From NCBI GenBank assembly GCA_900315995.1, contig ONBF01000001.1, positions 1 through 44,328 on the forward strand: 44,328 nt of DNA, written 5' to 3'. The number at the start of each line of letters is the position of its first letter. The stretch's first letter is position 1. This DNA is from an uncultured Eubacteriales bacterium (GTDB lineage Bacteria > Bacillota > Clostridia > Christensenellales > RUG350). Below, in pieces: positions 1 through 7,644 of the stretch. Position numbers and translations under genes: made by a program. The notes below the pieces were generated by a model, which did no database searches, was not told the origin of the DNA, and saw only the letters and a program-made list of their open reading frames with translations.

Positions 1-398
1 ACGTCGTCGGAAATGCGGAGCGTATGCGACTTTATAAGCGTCTTGCTGAAATTTCGACCGTATTCGAGCGAGATACGTTCATATCGGAACTTACAGCACT
101 GTACGGCGCGCCGAAACAGAATACCGTTAATTTGATAAACACGGCGTATCTTAAAAATATGGCTGTCAAAAAAGGCGTCAAAGATATAATAATTACCGAT
201 AATTCAACGAGCGTGGACTTTTATGAACAGGCGTGGAAAACGCCCGAAATTATGAATAATATCGGCAAAGATACAAATACGCATATGACAGCAGGGGAAA
301 CTTTTCGTATAGTTTTCGAAGTAAACGGGAAAGCGCCCGAAACGAAACTCAACGCGCTTATTAACTTTTTCGAAAAGGTGTTAAAGACAACGGCGTAA
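1..398 (+). CDS. mfd: Transcription-repair coupling factor Mfd, C-terminal fragment (5' end outside the window)
   Basis: The reading frame is open to the left edge (first full codon at position 3), so only about the last 132 residues are present. The text 'RMRLYKRLAEI', followed by 'ELTALYGAPKQNTVNLINTAYLKNMAVKKGV', matches the pattern of the C-terminal D7 (TRCF) domain of Mfd, which in known members holds the protein in an autoinhibited state until it binds RNA polymerase. Mfd strips stalled polymerase from damaged DNA and recruits UvrA. A PrsA/SurA-like lipoprotein follows, a neighbourhood common in Clostridia and supporting the call. The ATG at 24 is internal, not the start. The helicase motor and RNA polymerase-interaction domains lie outside the window. 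Confidence 0.8.
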   Translation, partial: VVGNAERMRLYKRLAEISTVFERDTFISELTALYGAPKQNTVNLINTAYLKNMAVKKGVKDIIITDNSTSVDFYEQAWKTPEIMNNIGKDTNTHMTAGETFRIVFEVNGKAPETKLNALINFFEKVLKTTA

Positions 399-483
399 CG
401 ATTATTATTCGGTTTCTTCGTGGAATTTTAATTTGTATTTCACATTATTTTATATTCAAATTATATAAATCGGTGTAAATTAA

Positions 484-512
484 TTGCTAAATAGCGTCGC
501 ATTGGCTATAAT
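484..512 (+). promoter_or_regulatory. Sigma-A-type promoter for the PrsA-like lipoprotein gene
   Basis: TTGCTA (484-489), a 17-nt spacer and a perfect TATAAT (507-512). It lies in the 161-nt gap after mfd and about 48 nt before the start codon at 560, so the lipoprotein can be expressed independently of mfd. No convincing terminator is visible after mfd. Confidence 0.7.
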
Positions 513-559
513 ATGACATATATATGCGTTGTAATTTCGAACGCATATCGGAGGCAATA

Positions 560-2164
560 ATGAAAAAGAAACTCATATGTTTGATATTGGCGATAGCATT
601 TACGGCAAGTATTCTCGCAGGATGCGACGTCTTCCCGACTAATTCTCAGCGCGACGCCGAGCAGATTGTAATCGAAGTCAATTACAAAGGTTATAAAGGC
701 ACTGTCAAGAAGTCGCGTCTTTATAACGCTTTCATTAACCTTTACAACAGTTACGGCAGCTCTTATTCCGCTGAGTATCTTATGAACTACGTTGTTGAAC
801 AGCAATCAATGAATCAGTTGCTCGTTTTGGAAGCAAAGTCGAGAGAACTCGATAAATTGACAGACGCGGAAGAAGCCAAGGCGATAGAAGCCGCTAACAA
901 GGCGTACGCCGAATTGCTCGAAACGTATAAGGAAGGTATAGAGACCGAACGTGCTTCGGGTTCTGCGACAGCGAGTACAACCGAAAGTGCGACGGCAAGC
1001 GCAACCGCGACGGCAAGACCCACGCCCACGCCTACGCCCACTCCGTCGTTCGATCCCGACGCAAGCGTTGATATGCCGACAAAAGCGATAGATGATCCCG
1101 CGCCTACGACGACTATCGATAAACTTGCGCTCGAAAGACTTATCAAAGTTATGAAAGATAACAATTACGGATACGAAGATATTCTCAAAGAGCAGAGAGA
1201 GACGGTTTATATCGACAAACTCAAAGAAACTCTTTATAAAGACGCCGAAACACTTGTGAACGACGCGGCGATTAACGCAAAATACAACGAGATGCTCGCA
1301 ACGCAAAAAGAGAATTACGCAAAAGACGATAAAGCGTACGGAACGCAGCTTAAAGGGAACGATTACGCAATAATCTATCATCCGACCGAAAACTATGGTT
1401 TTGTGAAAAATCTGCTTATCAATTTCAGCAAGGAAGCGCAGGAAGAATACGATAACGCAAAAGAGAGCGGTAACTATACGGAAGAGGCTCTCGAACTTCT
1501 CCTTGAAAAGCTTCACGGAGAAATGACTGTGGACTGGTACGGAGAAGACGGTAAAACGTCGGACGACGAAACCGCCGAAGAAAATATATCGATAAACGAA
1601 TTTATGAATAGGGTGGTAAATCTCGTCAACGCGCAAGAAACGGAAGCCGCTAAGATTCAGAAGTTTATCGATTTAATTTTTGCTTACGGCGACGATCCGG
1701 GTATGTTTAATAACGAAAACGATTACTTTGTATCTCCCGTTGACGATGAAAACAGTTGGGTTGAAGATTTCAGAAACGTTTCGCAAGTGCTTATTGCCGG
1801 TGACGGTTCCGAAAGATACGCGGAATACAAAAGCAATATTTTGCCGCTTGACGTCGCCGATAAAAAGACGGGACTTTTGTCGATGGGATATGCGGGTTCG
1901 ACGTACGGTATGCATCTTATAATGGTAACGTATATTCCCGCGCTTAACGCGGACGAGAACGGCGTGGTCGGTCTTGATACAGTAGTTAATTACTTAAACG
2001 GCAAAACGCTTAAAGACTTGATTTCCGATAACCTTAAAGAAGAACAAAAGTCGGCTGCATACAACGAGTTTGCGGCTAAACTTTACGAAGAAAATAAAGA
2101 CGACAACGTTAAAGTGTACAACGGACGTTTCAAGAACATTATCGACTCGTTCACTGTCGCTTAA
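560..2164 (+). CDS. PrsA/SurA-like foldase lipoprotein (divergent parvulin domain)
   Basis: This 534-residue protein begins with a lipoprotein signal peptide: MKKK, a hydrophobic run, and a lipobox LAGC with the lipidated Cys at residue 22. The ATG at 560 is chosen because GGAGG sits 4-8 nt upstream and the signal peptide then starts cleanly; the in-frame ATG at 524 would bury it. A SurA_N-like helical region (about 30-130) is followed by an Ala/Ser/Thr linker ending in repeated Thr-Pro (about 131-163). The C-terminal half contains 'FAYGDDPGMF' and 'MGYAGSTYGMHLIMVTYIP', resembling the 'YSDDPG' and 'YGYHIIKV' signatures of parvulin peptidyl-prolyl isomerases, with an acidic insertion. The inferred role is folding of secreted proteins at the outer membrane face. 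The isomerase activity is uncertain because the domain is divergent. Confidence 0.7.
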   Translation: MKKKLICLILAIAFTASILAGCDVFPTNSQRDAEQIVIEVNYKGYKGTVKKSRLYNAFINLYNSYGSSYSAEYLMNYVVEQQSMNQLLVLEAKSRELDKLTDAEEAKAIEAANKAYAELLETYKEGIETERASGSATASTTESATASATATARPTPTPTPTPSFDPDASVDMPTKAIDDPAPTTTIDKLALERLIKVMKDNNYGYEDILKEQRETVYIDKLKETLYKDAETLVNDAAINAKYNEMLATQKENYAKDDKAYGTQLKGNDYAIIYHPTENYGFVKNLLINFSKEAQEEYDNAKESGNYTEEALELLLEKLHGEMTVDWYGEDGKTSDDETAEENISINEFMNRVVNLVNAQETEAAKIQKFIDLIFAYGDDPGMFNNENDYFVSPVDDENSWVEDFRNVSQVLIAGDGSERYAEYKSNILPLDVADKKTGLLSMGYAGSTYGMHLIMVTYIPALNADENGVVGLDTVVNYLNGKTLKDLISDNLKEEQKSAAYNEFAAKLYEENKDDNVKVYNGRFKNIIDSFTVA

Positions 2165-2219
2165 ATTCAAGCATACAATAATGTGTTCCTACAAGAGTAG
2201 GTATTGAAGAATACAAGTG

Positions 2220-2249
2220 CCCTCTTGCCTACGTTGCAAGAGGGTTTTT
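2220..2249 (+). terminator. Intrinsic terminator after the PrsA-like gene, upstream of cysE
   Basis: A perfect 9-bp stem (CCCTCTTGC / GCAAGAGGG) with a 7-nt loop, followed by TTTTT. It lies 28 nt before the cysE start. An upstream CAAGAG (2192-2197) can pair with the CTCTTG of the stem's left arm, so the terminator might be conditional. Confidence 0.85.
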
Positions 2250-2277
2250 ATAAATAAAATCAATAACGGAGGACGCT

Positions 2278-3003
2278 ATGAAAGGCGGAATGCGATCAGA
2301 TCTCAACGCGGTAATGGAGAGAGACCCTGCCGCAAGAAGTAAATTCGAAGTGTTCTTTACGTACGCAGGCTATCGGGCGATAAGAAGGCACAGAAGAGCG
2401 CACTGGTTCTATAATCACGGTATGAAATTCATAGCGCGCTTTATAAGTCAGCGCACGAAATTTTTAACCGGCATAGAAATTCACCCTGCCGCCAAGATAG
2501 GTAGGGGAGTATTCATAGATCACGGCGAAGGCGTAGTTATCGGCGAGACAGCCGAAGTCGGTAATAACGTAATAATATATCAAGGCGTTACTCTCGGCGG
2601 AACGGGCAAGGATAAAGGTAAACGTCACCCGACTATACAAGACAACGTAATGATAAGCGCGGGGGCAAAAATACTCGGACCGATTACGATAGGCGAGGGA
2701 AGTAAAATCGGCGCGGGCAGCGTAGTATTAAAGGACGTGCCGCCGCACTCTACCGTAGTAGGCGTCCCGGGGCGCGTAGTGAGATTAAGAGGCGAGAAAG
2801 TAGAAGACCTTAACCAAAACAAACTGCCCGATCCGATACTCGAAGAATTTGCGAGACTTAACGCGCGTATTGCCGTACTCGAAGAAAAACTTTCGGTACA
2901 CAGTTGCAAATATTCGCTGAGTAACGACGTGGATAACGCTATCGACGAAGGGCGACTGACGGAGGAGCATAATGAAAATATTCAACACACTGACAAGAAA
3001 TAA
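2278..3003 (+). CDS. cysE: Serine O-acetyltransferase
   Basis: This enzyme transfers an acetyl group from acetyl-CoA to L-serine, giving O-acetylserine, the carbon precursor of cysteine. The 241-residue sequence shows the family's short N-terminal helical part and then left-handed beta-helix hexapeptide repeats (about 66-170). It carries 'EIHPAAKIGRGVFIDHGEGVVIGET' features, with Asp81-His82 as the catalytic acid/base site and the glycine-rich 'GGTGKDKGKRHP' loop. The start ATG has GGAGG about 5 nt upstream. The C-terminus is longer than in minimal CysE proteins, with a charged tail ending in HTDKK; the last 32 nt overlap cysS. Being directly coupled to cysteinyl-tRNA synthetase links cysteine supply and cysteine use. 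Confidence 0.95.
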   Translation: MKGGMRSDLNAVMERDPAARSKFEVFFTYAGYRAIRRHRRAHWFYNHGMKFIARFISQRTKFLTGIEIHPAAKIGRGVFIDHGEGVVIGETAEVGNNVIIYQGVTLGGTGKDKGKRHPTIQDNVMISAGAKILGPITIGEGSKIGAGSVVLKDVPPHSTVVGVPGRVVRLRGEKVEDLNQNKLPDPILEEFARLNARIAVLEEKLSVHSCKYSLSNDVDNAIDEGRLTEEHNENIQHTDKK

Positions 3004-4357
3004 AGAAGAATTCGTACCGATTAATAAGGGCGAAGTGCGTATGTATTCGTGCGGACCGACCGTATACAACTACGCACATATCGGTAATTTAAGGACGTAT
3101 ATATTTATGGATATTTTACGTCGCGTACTTAAATACGACGGCTATAAATTAAAAGGGGTTATGAATATAACGGACGTGGGACATCTTTTATCCGACGCCG
3201 ATGACGGCGAAGATAAGATGGCGAAAGCCGCGAAAGAGCAGAAGAAGGCGCCCGAAGAGATAGCCGAGTACTATACAAATATTTTCTTTAAGGATATAGA
3301 CAGACTTAACATAACGCGTCCCGAAATTATCGCGAAAGCCACCGACAACATAAAGGAAATGATAGACTATGTTGTCGAACTGTATAAGGCGGGTTACGCA
3401 TACGAGACGAGCGACGGTATATATTTCGACATATCGAAGTTTAAGGATTACGGCAAACTATCGGGCGCAAAACTCGACGATCAGCTTGCGGGCGCAAGAG
3501 TCGAAGTCAACAGCGAAAAGAGACATCCCGCAGACTTTGCGTTGTGGAAGAAAGCTCCGCCCGAACACATAATGAAGTGGGACAGTCCGTGGGGCAAAGG
3601 ATACCCCGGTTGGCACATCGAGTGTTCGGCTATGGGACGAAAATTTCTCGGCAGTCATTTTGATATTCATACGGGCGGCGTGGATCATATCCCGATTCAC
3701 CACGAAAACGAAATAGCTCAAAACGAAGCGCTTACAAAAGATAAAGCCGTAAACTATTGGGTGCACGGAGAGTTTATGCTTGTCGATAACGGTAAAATGA
3801 GTAAAAGTCTCGGCAATACCTACACGATAGATCAACTTATCGAGAAAGGGTATAAACCGCTTGATTTCAGGTATTTTTGTCTTAACGCGCTTTACAGTAA
3901 AAAACTGAATTTTACGTTCGAAGGTATGGACGCCGCAAAGACGTCTTATGCGCGTCTTATGCGTTTACTTGCAAAACACAAGGCTGCGCCTTTGACCGAT
4001 AAGAACGTCACGGTTTATATGAACGACTTCGAAGACGCAGTGAACGACGACCTAAACGTTCCGCTTGCTCTCGGCGTACTTTGGAATATGGTAAAGGAAG
4101 CTCCGTCGCAAGAGATATATCAAGCTGCGCTCAAAATGGATAAAGTATTCGGACTTGACCTTGATAAGTGTGACATTACGGAAGACGAAACGAAAGAAGA
4201 AATTCCGCAAAACATACTCGACCTTGTCAACGAAAGAGCCGCCGCGAAAGCTGAAAAAAACTGGACGAAAGCGGACGAATTGCGCGCGAAAATAAACGAG
4301 TTGGGCTATACCGTAAAGGATACGAAAGACGGCGCGGTGGTTACAAAGAATCAATGA
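2972..4357 (+). CDS. cysS: Cysteinyl-tRNA synthetase
   Basis: A class I aminoacyl-tRNA synthetase of 461 residues, charging tRNA-Cys with cysteine. The HIGH motif appears as HIGN (36-39) and the KMSKS loop is exact at 275-279. The zinc ligands that give Cys selectivity are visible: Cys27 in 'YSCGPTVY', Cys218 in 'GWHIECSA', and the histidine and glutamate of 'HHENE' near 243-247. Length is normal for the bacterial family. A GGAGGAG sequence just upstream of the ATG at 2972 lies inside the end of cysE, so the two genes overlap by 32 nt in different frames and are probably translationally coupled. In Bacillus, cysS is followed by mrnC and rlmB; here those genes lie 7 kb downstream. Confidence 0.97.
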   Translation: MKIFNTLTRNKEEFVPINKGEVRMYSCGPTVYNYAHIGNLRTYIFMDILRRVLKYDGYKLKGVMNITDVGHLLSDADDGEDKMAKAAKEQKKAPEEIAEYYTNIFFKDIDRLNITRPEIIAKATDNIKEMIDYVVELYKAGYAYETSDGIYFDISKFKDYGKLSGAKLDDQLAGARVEVNSEKRHPADFALWKKAPPEHIMKWDSPWGKGYPGWHIECSAMGRKFLGSHFDIHTGGVDHIPIHHENEIAQNEALTKDKAVNYWVHGEFMLVDNGKMSKSLGNTYTIDQLIEKGYKPLDFRYFCLNALYSKKLNFTFEGMDAAKTSYARLMRLLAKHKAAPLTDKNVTVYMNDFEDAVNDDLNVPLALGVLWNMVKEAPSQEIYQAALKMDKVFGLDLDKCDITEDETKEEIPQNILDLVNERAAAKAEKNWTKADELRAKINELGYTVKDTKDGAVVTKNQ

Positions 4358-5208
4358 TTGTCAACAACGAGTGGAGAGATTATGAAATAATAGCGACGGG
4401 CAACGGCGAAAAACTCGAACGCTGGGGCGTGTATACGCTTTTACGTCCCGATCCGCAAGTTATTTGGAAATCGGAAAAACCGCTTGAAGATTACAAAGGT
4501 ATAAGCGCGAGATATATAAGAAGTTCGGACGGCGGCGGACATTGGGAGTACTATAAGCCCGTCCCCGATAATTTTACTGTCAAGTGGAGAGATTTGACTT
4601 TCTCGCTTAAACTTATGGGCTTCAAGCATACGGGGTTGTTTCCCGAACAAGCTGTAAACTGGGCTCGTATGATAGATTTGATTAAAGCGTCGGGCAAGCA
4701 TATAAACGTGCTTAATTTGTTTGGGTATACGGGTGCGGCAAGCGTCGCGTGTGCAAGCGCGGGCGCGGATGTTTGTCATGTGGATTCCGCCAAAGCTATG
4801 GTTGACAGATGTCGGGACAATATGAAACTTTCGGGGCTCGACGGCGTCAGATATATCGTTGACGACTGCTTTAAGTTTTGCGAACGCGAATTAAGACGCG
4901 GAAATAGATACGACGCAATCATTATGGATCCCCCGAGTTTCGGAAGAGGTCCGAAAGGCGAAAAGTGGAAGATAGAAGACAACGTGTTCGATTTCGTAAA
5001 ACTCACTTCCGATCTTCTCTCGGATAAACCGTTGTTTATACTGATAAATTCTTATACGACGGGACTTCAACCTACAGTAATGGGTAATATACTCGAATTA
5101 ACGACAAAAGATTATAAAGGCGTTACCGAAGCCGACGAGATAGGCTTGCCTACAAACGAAGGTATAGTTCTTCCGTGTGGATGTTCGGCAATGAAGGTGT
5201 TCAAATGA
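4354..5208 (+). CDS. Class I SAM-dependent methyltransferase, RlmI/RlmK-like (RNA-type)
   Basis: A 284-residue protein whose ATG overlaps the cysS stop by the four bases ATGA. Residues about 125-200 form a Rossmann-type SAM-binding fold: 'VLNLFGYTGAASVACASAGADVCHVD' is motif I and the acidic loop, and 'YDAIIMDPPSFGRGPKGE' is the motif IV DPPS signature. This combination is typical of the RlmI-like family of putative 23S rRNA cytosine-5 methyltransferases. The N-terminal PUA domain of E. coli RlmI is missing, replaced by a short beta-rich segment. RNA base methylation is the likely activity; the exact target base is not deducible. Its position between cysS and a pseudouridine synthase fits an RNA-modification role. 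Confidence 0.8.
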   Translation: MIVNNEWRDYEIIATGNGEKLERWGVYTLLRPDPQVIWKSEKPLEDYKGISARYIRSSDGGGHWEYYKPVPDNFTVKWRDLTFSLKLMGFKHTGLFPEQAVNWARMIDLIKASGKHINVLNLFGYTGAASVACASAGADVCHVDSAKAMVDRCRDNMKLSGLDGVRYIVDDCFKFCERELRRGNRYDAIIMDPPSFGRGPKGEKWKIEDNVFDFVKLTSDLLSDKPLFILINSYTTGLQPTVMGNILELTTKDYKGVTEADEIGLPTNEGIVLPCGCSAMKVFK

Positions 5209-5909
5209 CGGTCGAAGACTTAAAAGTTATTTATGAAGATAATCAAGTTATTGTGGTAATCAAACCGCAAAACGTACCCGTGCAAGCCGATAGCAGCGAA
5301 GACGTAGATTTATTGAGCATTGTCAAAGAGTACGTCAAAGTCAAATACGACAAACCCGGCGACGTTTATATCGGACTTGTGCACAGACTGGACAGACCTA
5401 CCGGCGGCGTAATGGTTTTTGCGAGGACGTCCAAAGCGGCGGCGCGTTTGAGCGAGTCGATAAAGAGCGGCGAAATGAGTAAAAAGTATTTGGCGGTAGT
5501 TGTGGGCGAACCTTGTGAAAAGGCGGGTAAACTTGTGCATTATCTTAAAAAGAACCCTATGAACAACACCGTAATGACAGTTCCTCAGGTGACGGAAGGC
5601 GCGAAACGCGCGGAGCTCGATTACAGAGTACTCGATACTCAAAAAGGATTGAGTCTTGTCGATATTGATTTGATTACGGGAAGAAGTCATCAGGCGCGAG
5701 TACAGATGACGAGTTTGAGAACGCCGATATTCGGAGACCGAAGATACGCGGGTGAACGGTTTATCAAAGGTAATCTTGCATTGTGGGCGGTAACCGTTAA
5801 GTTCGAGCATCCCGTGTCACACGAAAAAATGGTTTTTACCGTTTATCCGCCGACGGACGAAATACCATGGAAGTATTTTGATGTGGACAGATTTTTGAGA
5901 GTGCATTGA
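5205..5909 (+). CDS. RluD/RluA-family pseudouridine synthase
   Basis: This 234-residue enzyme should isomerise uridine to pseudouridine in rRNA or tRNA. The diagnostic 'HRLDRPTGGVMVFARTSKAA' stretch carries the catalytic Asp at residue 63, and 'LITGRSHQARVQM' and 'IFGDRRYAG' are the other conserved RluA-family blocks. It is a compact member with no N-terminal S4 domain, so its target (rRNA versus tRNA) is open. The ATG at 5205 overlaps the previous stop by ATGA and has a GAAGGTG ribosome binding site; an upstream in-frame ATG at 5175 would only add ten residues inside the previous gene. It is the last gene of the cysE operon. Confidence 0.88.
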   Translation: MTVEDLKVIYEDNQVIVVIKPQNVPVQADSSEDVDLLSIVKEYVKVKYDKPGDVYIGLVHRLDRPTGGVMVFARTSKAAARLSESIKSGEMSKKYLAVVVGEPCEKAGKLVHYLKKNPMNNTVMTVPQVTEGAKRAELDYRVLDTQKGLSLVDIDLITGRSHQARVQMTSLRTPIFGDRRYAGERFIKGNLALWAVTVKFEHPVSHEKMVFTVYPPTDEIPWKYFDVDRFLRVH

Positions 5910-5948
5910 ACGTTTCGTTTAATTAATATATTTTTTAATATAATTTGT

Positions 5949-5978
5949 TTGACAAAAGGATACTATTATAAATATAAT
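5949..5978 (+). promoter_or_regulatory. Promoter for the Ppx/GppA-family gene
   Basis: Consensus TTGACA (5949-5954) and TATAAT (5973-5978) with an 18-nt spacer, about 30 nt upstream of the start codon at 6009. Confidence 0.8.
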
Positions 5979-6008
5979 TTTGCTGTAAATAGGGAGAAAT
6001 TGCGATAA

Positions 6009-6848
6009 ATGAAACAAGCGGTAATTGATATAGGCTCCAATTCGGTACGCCTGCTTCTCGTTAAAGAAAAGCGCACTTCAAAACAGATAATAACCACTCG
6101 ACTTGCCGAAGGCTCGGGAGATGAATTTATTCTTAAACCCACACCGATGGAAAGAACGGTGAACGCGGTAAAAGAATTTGTCGGGATTGCGCGTAATGCC
6201 GGCGCGGACGATTTGTTCGTATTCGCAACCGAATCGGTAAGAAAAGCGGCTAACAAAGACGAATTTTTAAGTTTACTCAAACCGCTTAAAATAAAAGTGG
6301 ACGTATTGACGGGCGAAGAAGAAGCAAAGATAGGTTATTACGGCGCAAGAGCCGAAGGAAAAACGCTCGTAGACGTAGGAGGTGCAAGCACGGAGTTTTA
6401 TGACGGCATTACGGCGCAATCGTTTCCGATAGGCACCGTTAAGATATACGACAAATGCGGATGCGATATAAACGCGATTTTGAGTTACATTGCCGAAGTG
6501 TTTGATCCCGTTCAACTTAAAGCCGATAAACTCGTTGCGATAGGCGGCACAGCCACGACGATTGCGTGTATGGAAAAAAATCTTACAATGTATGATACCA
6601 AAGAAGTAGACGGTACGGTTTTGACGAGAAGCAGTATTACGAGTTGGGCAAAAAGGATACTTGCAATGCCGCTTGAAGATAGGTATAAGATAGTCGGACT
6701 CGATAGGATGAAGGCGAAAATTATCGGCGGAGGCGCACTGCTTTTAAGTCGTATTATGAAACGTTGCGACGCGGATACGGTCGAAATAAGTGACAAAGAT
6801 AATCTCGAAGGTTATCTGATGTATAAAAACGGCGCGGTTAAGTTATAA
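6009..6848 (+). CDS. Ppx/GppA-family phosphatase (exopolyphosphatase or pppGpp phosphohydrolase)
   Basis: A 279-residue member of the ASKHA actin-like ATPase superfamily. The N-terminal 'AVIDIGSNSVRLLLV' is the phosphate-1 loop, 'FATESVRKAANKDEFL' and 'VLTGEEEAKIGYYGA' are family blocks, and 'LVDVGGASTEF' is the phosphate-2 loop with the Gly-Gly-x-Ser/Thr signature. These enzymes hydrolyse inorganic polyphosphate and/or convert pppGpp to ppGpp; sequence alone does not separate the two. It has the short, two-domain form without the C-terminal HD domain found in E. coli Ppx. It is transcribed alone from its own consensus promoter. AGGGAG sits about 12 nt before the ATG, slightly further than ideal. 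Confidence 0.88.
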   Translation: MKQAVIDIGSNSVRLLLVKEKRTSKQIITTRLAEGSGDEFILKPTPMERTVNAVKEFVGIARNAGADDLFVFATESVRKAANKDEFLSLLKPLKIKVDVLTGEEEAKIGYYGARAEGKTLVDVGGASTEFYDGITAQSFPIGTVKIYDKCGCDINAILSYIAEVFDPVQLKADKLVAIGGTATTIACMEKNLTMYDTKEVDGTVLTRSSITSWAKRILAMPLEDRYKIVGLDRMKAKIIGGGALLLSRIMKRCDADTVEISDKDNLEGYLMYKNGAVKL

Positions 6849-6867
6849 AAAAAGGTTGTAAATTTTA

Positions 6868-6896
6868 TTGACAAATGTTTTGCGGTGTTTTATTAT
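6868..6896 (+). promoter_or_regulatory. Promoter of the tRNA operon
   Basis: TTGACA (6868-6873), a 17-nt spacer and TATTAT (6891-6896), 22 nt before the first tRNA. It should drive the four tRNAs up to the terminator at 7312-7346. Confidence 0.85.
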
Positions 6897-6917
6897 AGTT
6901 AGGTATCACGCAGACGT

Positions 6918-6995
<78 letters not shown>

Positions 6996-7005
6996 AATAA
7001 GACGT

Positions 7006-7082
7006 GGCGGCGTAGCTTAGTTGGTTAGAGCGGCCGGTTCATACCCGGCAGGTCGTTGGTTCGAATCTGACCGCCGCTACCA
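7006..7082 (+). tRNA. tRNA-Met (CAT), elongator
   Basis: 77 nt with CCA encoded. The anticodon arm GCCGG-TTCATAC-CCGGC carries CAT. The acceptor GGCGGCG pairs with CGCCGCT including a G1-U72 wobble, and the T arm GTTGG-TTCGAAT-CTGAC pairs with two G-U wobbles. CAT could also be the isoleucine (lysidine) tRNA, but the D-arm and acceptor fit elongator Met at least as well; the Met/Ile2 choice is not fully settled. Confidence 0.85.
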
Positions 7083-7156
7083 TGTTAAGATAAATCACTT
7101 TGAGAGATTCAAAGAGATATATGAAGAGACGACTGTCAATATAGTTGTCAATACAA

Positions 7157-7232
7157 GGCCCCATGGTCAAGTGGCCTAAGACATCGCCCTTTCACGGCGG
7201 TAACAGGAGTTCGAATCTCCTTGGGGTCACCA
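7157..7232 (+). tRNA. tRNA-Glu (TTC)
   Basis: 76 nt with encoded CCA. The anticodon loop CTTTCAC has anticodon TTC, closed by TCGCC/GGCGG. The acceptor GGCCCCA/TGGGGTC and T arm AGGAG/CTCCT are intact. Confidence 0.95.
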
Positions 7233-7235
7233 TAC

Positions 7236-7311
7236 GGGAGCATAGCTCAGCTGGGAGAGCATCTGCCTTACAAGCAGAGGGTCATAGGTTCGAGCCCTAT
7301 TGTTCCCACCA
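7236..7311 (+). tRNA. tRNA-Val (TAC)
   Basis: 76 nt with encoded CCA, only 3 nt after tRNA-Glu. The anticodon arm TCTGC-CTTACAA-GCAGA carries TAC; the acceptor GGGAGCA/TGTTCCC includes one G-U pair. Confidence 0.95.
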
Positions 7312-7346
7312 AAAATTCCTCGTTGTAACTCAACGAGGAATTTTTT
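7312..7346 (+). terminator. Terminator of the tRNA operon
   Basis: A long perfect stem (AATTCCTCGTTG / CAACGAGGAATT) directly after the tRNA-Val CCA, followed by six T. The stretch from here to the gene at 7645 holds only a promoter (7479-7506) and a hairpin (7615-7632). Confidence 0.93.
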
Positions 7347-7478
7347 ATCCAAACCGAAGCAAGAATAACGTAGTGAATTAAAAAAGAAATTTGGAATAAA
7401 CAAATATAAAAACATAGTCGTATTCACTGTTAATAAATATAAATCATATATTATTTTGTTTTCAACTATTAATTTCAG

Positions 7479-7506
7479 TTGACTTTTTTATGAGTTTCGA
7501 TAAAAT
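7479..7506 (+). promoter_or_regulatory. Probable promoter of the BspA-like lipoprotein gene
   Basis: TTGACT (7479-7484), a 16-nt spacer and TAAAAT (7501-7506). It would give a 5' untranslated leader of about 130 nt before the ATG at 7645. The match to consensus is moderate. Confidence 0.5.
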
Positions 7507-7614
7507 ATAGAAGTAAAGTTTATCGAGAAGATAAAACGATGGTAGTAAATTAAGCCGAAATAATCGTTACGTTTTCTTGATAAAGCGATACAAAATAAAA
7601 TTTATTGGAGGGAA

Positions 7615-7632
7615 GTGCCGATATTTCGGCAC
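7615..7632 (+). other. Perfect hairpin between the ribosome binding site and the start codon of the BspA-like gene
   Basis: GTGCCGA (7615-7621), loop TATT, TCGGCAC (7626-7632): a 7-bp perfect stem. A strong GGAGGG (7607-7612) lies immediately upstream, while the likely ATG is at 7645. If folded, the hairpin shortens the effective spacing; a GTG start at 7615 is the alternative. Confidence 0.6.
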
Positions 7633-7644
7633 GAAAGAATTGGT

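Noticed and set aside
806-1636. 276-residue open frame on the minus strand
   Set aside because: It lies entirely antisense to the PrsA-like gene, is Arg/Phe/Val-rich without any domain, and has no ribosome site. It follows from the sense-strand codon bias.
2165-2277. T-box leader before cysE-cysS
   Set aside because: The gap is only 113 nt and lacks the conserved T-box sequence and specifier stem; only a terminator and a possible alternative pairing are present.
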